From positions 1 through 9,415 of the forward strand of contig JAJRSN010000246.1 of NCBI GenBank assembly GCA_024278715.1: a stretch of 9,415 nt of DNA, in the 5' to 3' direction. Under the pieces are notes generated by a model. It ran no database searches. It worked only from the letters and a program-made list of their open reading frames with translations, and had not been told where the DNA came from. The position numbers and the translations under genes are program-made. Position 1 is the first letter of the stretch, and the number at the start of each line of letters is the position of its first letter. Source of the stretch: Calditrichota bacterium. GTDB taxonomy: Bacteria > Calditrichota > Calditrichia > Calditrichales > Calditrichaceae. Below, piece after piece: positions 7,601 to 9,415 of this stretch.

Positions 7601-7965
7601 TCTTTACACGCTTTATTGAATTTTTCGATACCGATTTTTTCGATTTCTTTTTTATTTTTCAGACCCAATTCTTTTTCCACGGCGATTTCCACCGGCAGAC
7701 CGTGGGTATCCCATCCGGCTTTGCGCGGAACCTGATATCCTTCCATGGTTTTAAAACGACAGATCACGTCTTTTACCGTCCGCGACATCACATGGTGAAT
7801 TCCCGGTTTTCCGTTAGCCGTGGGGGGACCTTCGTAAAAAATATATCGAGGCGCGCCTTCCCGGTTTTCCACGGACTTTTGGAAAATTTTATTTTTTTTC
7901 CAGAATTCAAGAACTCGTTTTTCAATCTCTGGTAAAGTCAGATTCTTCTTAATCTCCTTAAACAT
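4687..7965 (-). CDS. ileS: Isoleucyl-tRNA synthetase, IleRS2 (eukaryotic-like) type with GIHH signature
   Basis: This class I synthetase charges tRNA-Ile. At 1092 aa it has the long IleRS2 form rather than the ~940-aa E. coli form, and no C-terminal Cys4 zinc finger of the E. coli type is visible. In order it shows GPPTANGKPGIHH (46-58), AGWDTHGLPVE (63-73 region), and the CP1 editing domain with WTTTPWT (231-237) and GSGIVHLAPAFGADD (335-349). KMSKS follows at 634-638, then the helical anticodon-binding region and a C-terminal extension. The HxGH catalytic motif is replaced by GIHH (55-58): first and third positions swapped. The ATG at 7965 has GGGAG 11 nt upstream and lies 37 nt after the upstream gene's stop. 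The 3' end contains the ribosome binding site of the next gene. The coding region is intact, and the editing-site aspartates are present. Confidence 0.97.
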   Translation of the reverse strand: MFKEIKKNLTLPEIEKRVLEFWKKNKIFQKSVENREGAPRYIFYEGPPTANGKPGIHHVMSRTVKDVICRFKTMEGYQVPRKAGWDTHGLPVEIAVEKELGLKNKKEIEKIGIEKFNKACKDLVNRHIEMKEGWRTLTDRMGYWIDLDNAYVTYKNEYIESVWWAIKQIFEKGLIYRDFKIVPQSPTIETPLSSHELSLGYREVTDPNCFIKVKILTSPKKELEGAYMLVWTTTPWTLISNVAMAVGADIDYVLVKNTRKIKTKEGEKTLVDRLVLAESRLEVLDGEYEILNRFKGKELFGTVYEQIFEFLKIDRQKYPNALTVLTADFVSTEEGSGIVHLAPAFGADDYEMSKKFNLPFLQPVTPGGRFTDEVGEFSGRTVKTFQYTDHIEEGVDKDVIKGLKKRGKLYRNTFDYVHSYPHCWRTDNPIIYYARESWFIDSPRYKKQMIELNKTINWNPTEIGPGRFGNWLEDVKEWSLSRDRFWGTPLPLWVSEDGEDTIAVGSIEELKEGFYEKEDGKQVPVREMEDEIDLHRPFVDRIIFKKDGKVYRRTPEIIDVWFDSGSMPFAQFHYPFENKELFEKSFPADFIAEGIDQTRGWFYTLHNIATVLFNKPAFKNIIVNELILDKEGLKMSKSRGNVVYPMEMMDRYGADALRWYFMAASPPWIPKRFDEAGLQEVVRRFFSTLLNVYSFFVLYANLDGYSGEEEPVPFDQRPEIDRWILSKLYTIVDRVNNSLDNYDITKAVRTLSDFMIDDVSNWYVRRNRRRFWKSESGADKLAAYQTLHEVLLTFVRLMAPVSPFTAEEIYLNLKSKDDPLSVHLTDFPKADGERQKRRDPSLEKAMELAQRVVTIIRALRNEKQIRVRQPLSRALFFMPIAQDRKDIEKMASIIKEEVNVKTLEFVEDDTQLVVRKAKPNFKVLGSKVGKLMGPLTEIIKGFSNNQIRELESKGYTRVFIENHELKLEKEDVIISSEAKGNFAVYSEDNLTVALDLQLNKELLEEGFAREFVNRVQNLRKEAGFEVTDHIVIQVDGLDPQKTEAIKNQQNYIQTETLADNIVFGKTDDYFCKDVKIDEFGFKLGLKKSTKGE

Positions 7966-8002
7966 CGCTGCTTTAACTCCCTTTGGATTAAATGTTGGTA
8001 CC

Positions 8003-8833
8003 CTAAAGTCTCTTTACAACTTCGCGCATGATTAATGTCAATTTGGGCTCGGTTTGATTTGCCACTTTAATAATCTCTTCCACGTTAACCGGTTCGAGAG
8101 CTTCGGGGAAGCATTCATCCGTTATTACGGAAATTCCCAGAACTTCCATTCCCTGGTGAATCGCGACAATAACTTCGGGAACGGTTGACATGCCGACAAC
8201 ATCGGCGCCCGTTGATCGCAAAAAACGATATTCCGCGCGGGTTTCCAGGCTTGGACCCGGCACGGCTACAAAAACGCCCTTTTGGACTTTTATCTTGTTT
8301 TCCAAAGCAATTTCTTCCGCAAGAGCAATCAGTCGTTTTGAATAGGGTTCGGACATATCCGGAAAGCGGGGACCAAATTCATCCAAATTCTGCCCGATTA
8401 ACGGATTTGTACCGAGCAAGTTGATATGATCTTCGATGATCATCAAATCGCCTTTACGAAAAAGGGGATTCATTCCGCCGCCGGCGTTTGAGATAAGTAA
8501 AGACCCGATGCCGAATTTTTTCATAACCCGCAGCGGAAAGGTGATTTGAGCCATGGTGTAACCTTCGTAGTAGTGAAAACGACCCTGCATCGCCATTACC
8601 TGCTTGCCGCCCAGATCTCCGAAAATCAACTTTCCTTCGTGACTTTCGACCGTCGATACCGGAAAATGCGGAATTGTTTGATAAGGTAATTCGTGCCGAA
8701 CGGTAATCTCTTTTGCCAGTCCGCCCAAACCTGTTCCTAAAATAATTCCGATTTCGGGCGTTGTCGTGATTTTGCCGGAAATAAATTCATAGGCTTCGGC
8801 GATTTGCTTGCGATACGTATCCCTATCGAACAT
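8003..8833 (-). CDS. Trimeric purine nucleoside phosphorylase (PNP/MTAP family)
   Basis: The enzyme cleaves purine nucleosides with phosphate to free base and (deoxy)ribose-1-phosphate, for purine salvage in the cytoplasm. At 276 aa it has the length of low-molecular-weight trimeric PNPs. Visible motifs are the phosphate loop GTGLG (33-37), ESHEG with H65, FHYYEGY (86-92) with H87, SNAGGGMNP (115-123), GPSLETRAE (193-201) with base-contacting E197, and GMSTVPE (214-220). The loop normally reading ITN reads ITD here (D239), and the ribose-contacting His equivalent is V251. Both changes match MTA phosphorylase more than classical PNP, so the preferred nucleoside is uncertain and no symbol is given. 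The ATG at 8833 overlaps the end of the upstream gene by 11 bases; GGGAG lies about 12 nt before it. It is followed by ileS after 37 nt. Confidence 0.93.
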   Translation of the reverse strand: MFDRDTYRKQIAEAYEFISGKITTTPEIGIILGTGLGGLAKEITVRHELPYQTIPHFPVSTVESHEGKLIFGDLGGKQVMAMQGRFHYYEGYTMAQITFPLRVMKKFGIGSLLISNAGGGMNPLFRKGDLMIIEDHINLLGTNPLIGQNLDEFGPRFPDMSEPYSKRLIALAEEIALENKIKVQKGVFVAVPGPSLETRAEYRFLRSTGADVVGMSTVPEVIVAIHQGMEVLGISVITDECFPEALEPVNVEEIIKVANQTEPKLTLIMREVVKRL

Positions 8834-9415
8834 CTTGTGTGTTTTCTCCCTTTTTGCGTTTCTTTTCCTGCAGTTTCTTCAGTAATTCTTCTTTCTTTTT
8901 CTTTAACTCTTCGATTCTGCGTTTTTCGGCTCTCAGAGATTTGTACTCTTCATACCGCGCTTTGCGCGCCGCGAAGGCTGCATTCTCGTAATCTTCCAAC
9001 ATTCCCTTTGCGCCAAAGTAGTAAGCGCCTAGTCCGCCGAAAGCAAGAATACTGATGTTTGCCAAAAGCGGTTGATCCGCGGCATACAGCCCGATACCAA
9101 CCCCCGTGCCGACGGCTGCTCCCAAAAGCAAACCAGCCGAACCGTAAAGAAGCATGTTCTTCGGACTTTTGAACTGTTTGATTTCGGAAATAGGAATGGC
9201 GTTTCCTTCGAAATCAAAATATTTGCTTATTTTTTGGATGCTTTTGATTTTGTCGAATTTAATCGAGCTGCGTTGATGGGTTGAAGCATCCACATAAATC
9301 AACGTTGTCGAATCCCCTGTCACAATAATTCCTTCTTTATGCGTGCCATCTTTTAAATTAATGCGCACCGAAGCCTGTGACTCGGGATCGGTCATTGACA
9401 CGTATCTTGTGCCCG
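8823..9415 (-). CDS. Membrane protein of unknown function with basic C-terminal coiled coil (5' end outside the window)
   Basis: No family is recognised. The frame is open to the right edge of the window. The first possible internal starts (GTG at 9401, ATG at 9395) have no ribosome binding site, so the true start is probably outside. Counting from the GTG, residues 10-60 form a soluble beta-rich part (VRINLKDGTHKEGIIVTGD, then IKFDKIKSIQKI). This resembles the small domains that read 'exposed to substrate, responds in conserved steps', but that is only an impression. Two hydrophobic, Gly/Ala-rich segments follow (about 83-107 and 112-130), compatible with a membrane hairpin. Residues 135-185 are a highly basic Lys/Glu/Arg coiled coil. 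It overlaps the phosphorylase gene by 11 bases, indicating co-translation. A lipoprotein or secreted N-terminus upstream is possible but not visible. Confidence 0.7.
   Translation of the reverse strand, partial: GTRYVSMTDPESQASVRINLKDGTHKEGIIVTGDSTTLIYVDASTHQRSSIKFDKIKSIQKISKYFDFEGNAIPISEIKQFKSPKNMLLYGSAGLLLGAAVGTGVGIGLYAADQPLLANISILAFGGLGAYYFGAKGMLEDYENAAFAARKARYEEYKSLRAEKRRIEELKKKKEELLKKLQEKKRKKGENTQDVR

Noticed and set aside
7585..7935. 116-codon phenylalanine-rich plus-strand frame opposite the 5' part of ileS
   Set aside because: Composition reflects the antisense of lysine/glutamate codons; no independent evidence of a gene.

Overview
The window carries a compact, moderately AT-rich bacterial chromosome segment. 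The gene content is housekeeping: mismatch-repair-like MutS2, pseudouridine synthase, signal peptidase II, a DksA-type regulator, isoleucyl-tRNA synthetase and purine nucleoside phosphorylase. The order ileS - DksA-like - lspA - rluD, the IleRS2-type synthetase and the DUF4143-type ATPase would fit the FCB/Calditrichota part of the bacterial tree. That placement is a judgement from gene style, not a proof. No rRNA, tRNA, CRISPR array, transposase or phage gene was seen.

Layout from left to right. Positions 1-936 (+) hold the 3' part of mutS2: end of the ATPase domain, coiled coil, KOW-like region and Smr domain. It converges with an AT-rich ATPase gene (1180-2391, -) across about 240 bases with no recognisable gene. 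Upstream of the ATPase gene lies a sigma70-like promoter. A perfect 18-bp palindrome covers the predicted transcription start, which looks like an operator. A short stretch (2463-2689) with an unrecognised, probably broken reading frame follows.

From 9415 down to 2690 everything is on the minus strand and reads as one tightly packed operon: a membrane protein of unknown function (cut by the right edge), purine nucleoside phosphorylase, ileS, a DksA-like regulator, lspA and rluD. Junctions are an 11-bp overlap, 37 nt, 4 nt, 1 nt and 39 nt, and several ribosome binding sites lie inside the preceding gene. The operon links translation (IleRS, RluD), lipoprotein maturation (LspA), nucleoside salvage and a possible regulator of RNA polymerase.

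The points most worth a second look are: (1) the IleRS has GIHH in place of HxGH, the swapped motif described for IleRS2 enzymes that are hyper-resistant to mupirocin; (2) the purine nucleoside phosphorylase has Asp and Val at two specificity positions where MTA phosphorylase, not classical PNP, has them; (3) the promoter plus palindromic operator arrangement of the orphan ATPase. No wholly new multi-gene system is evident.
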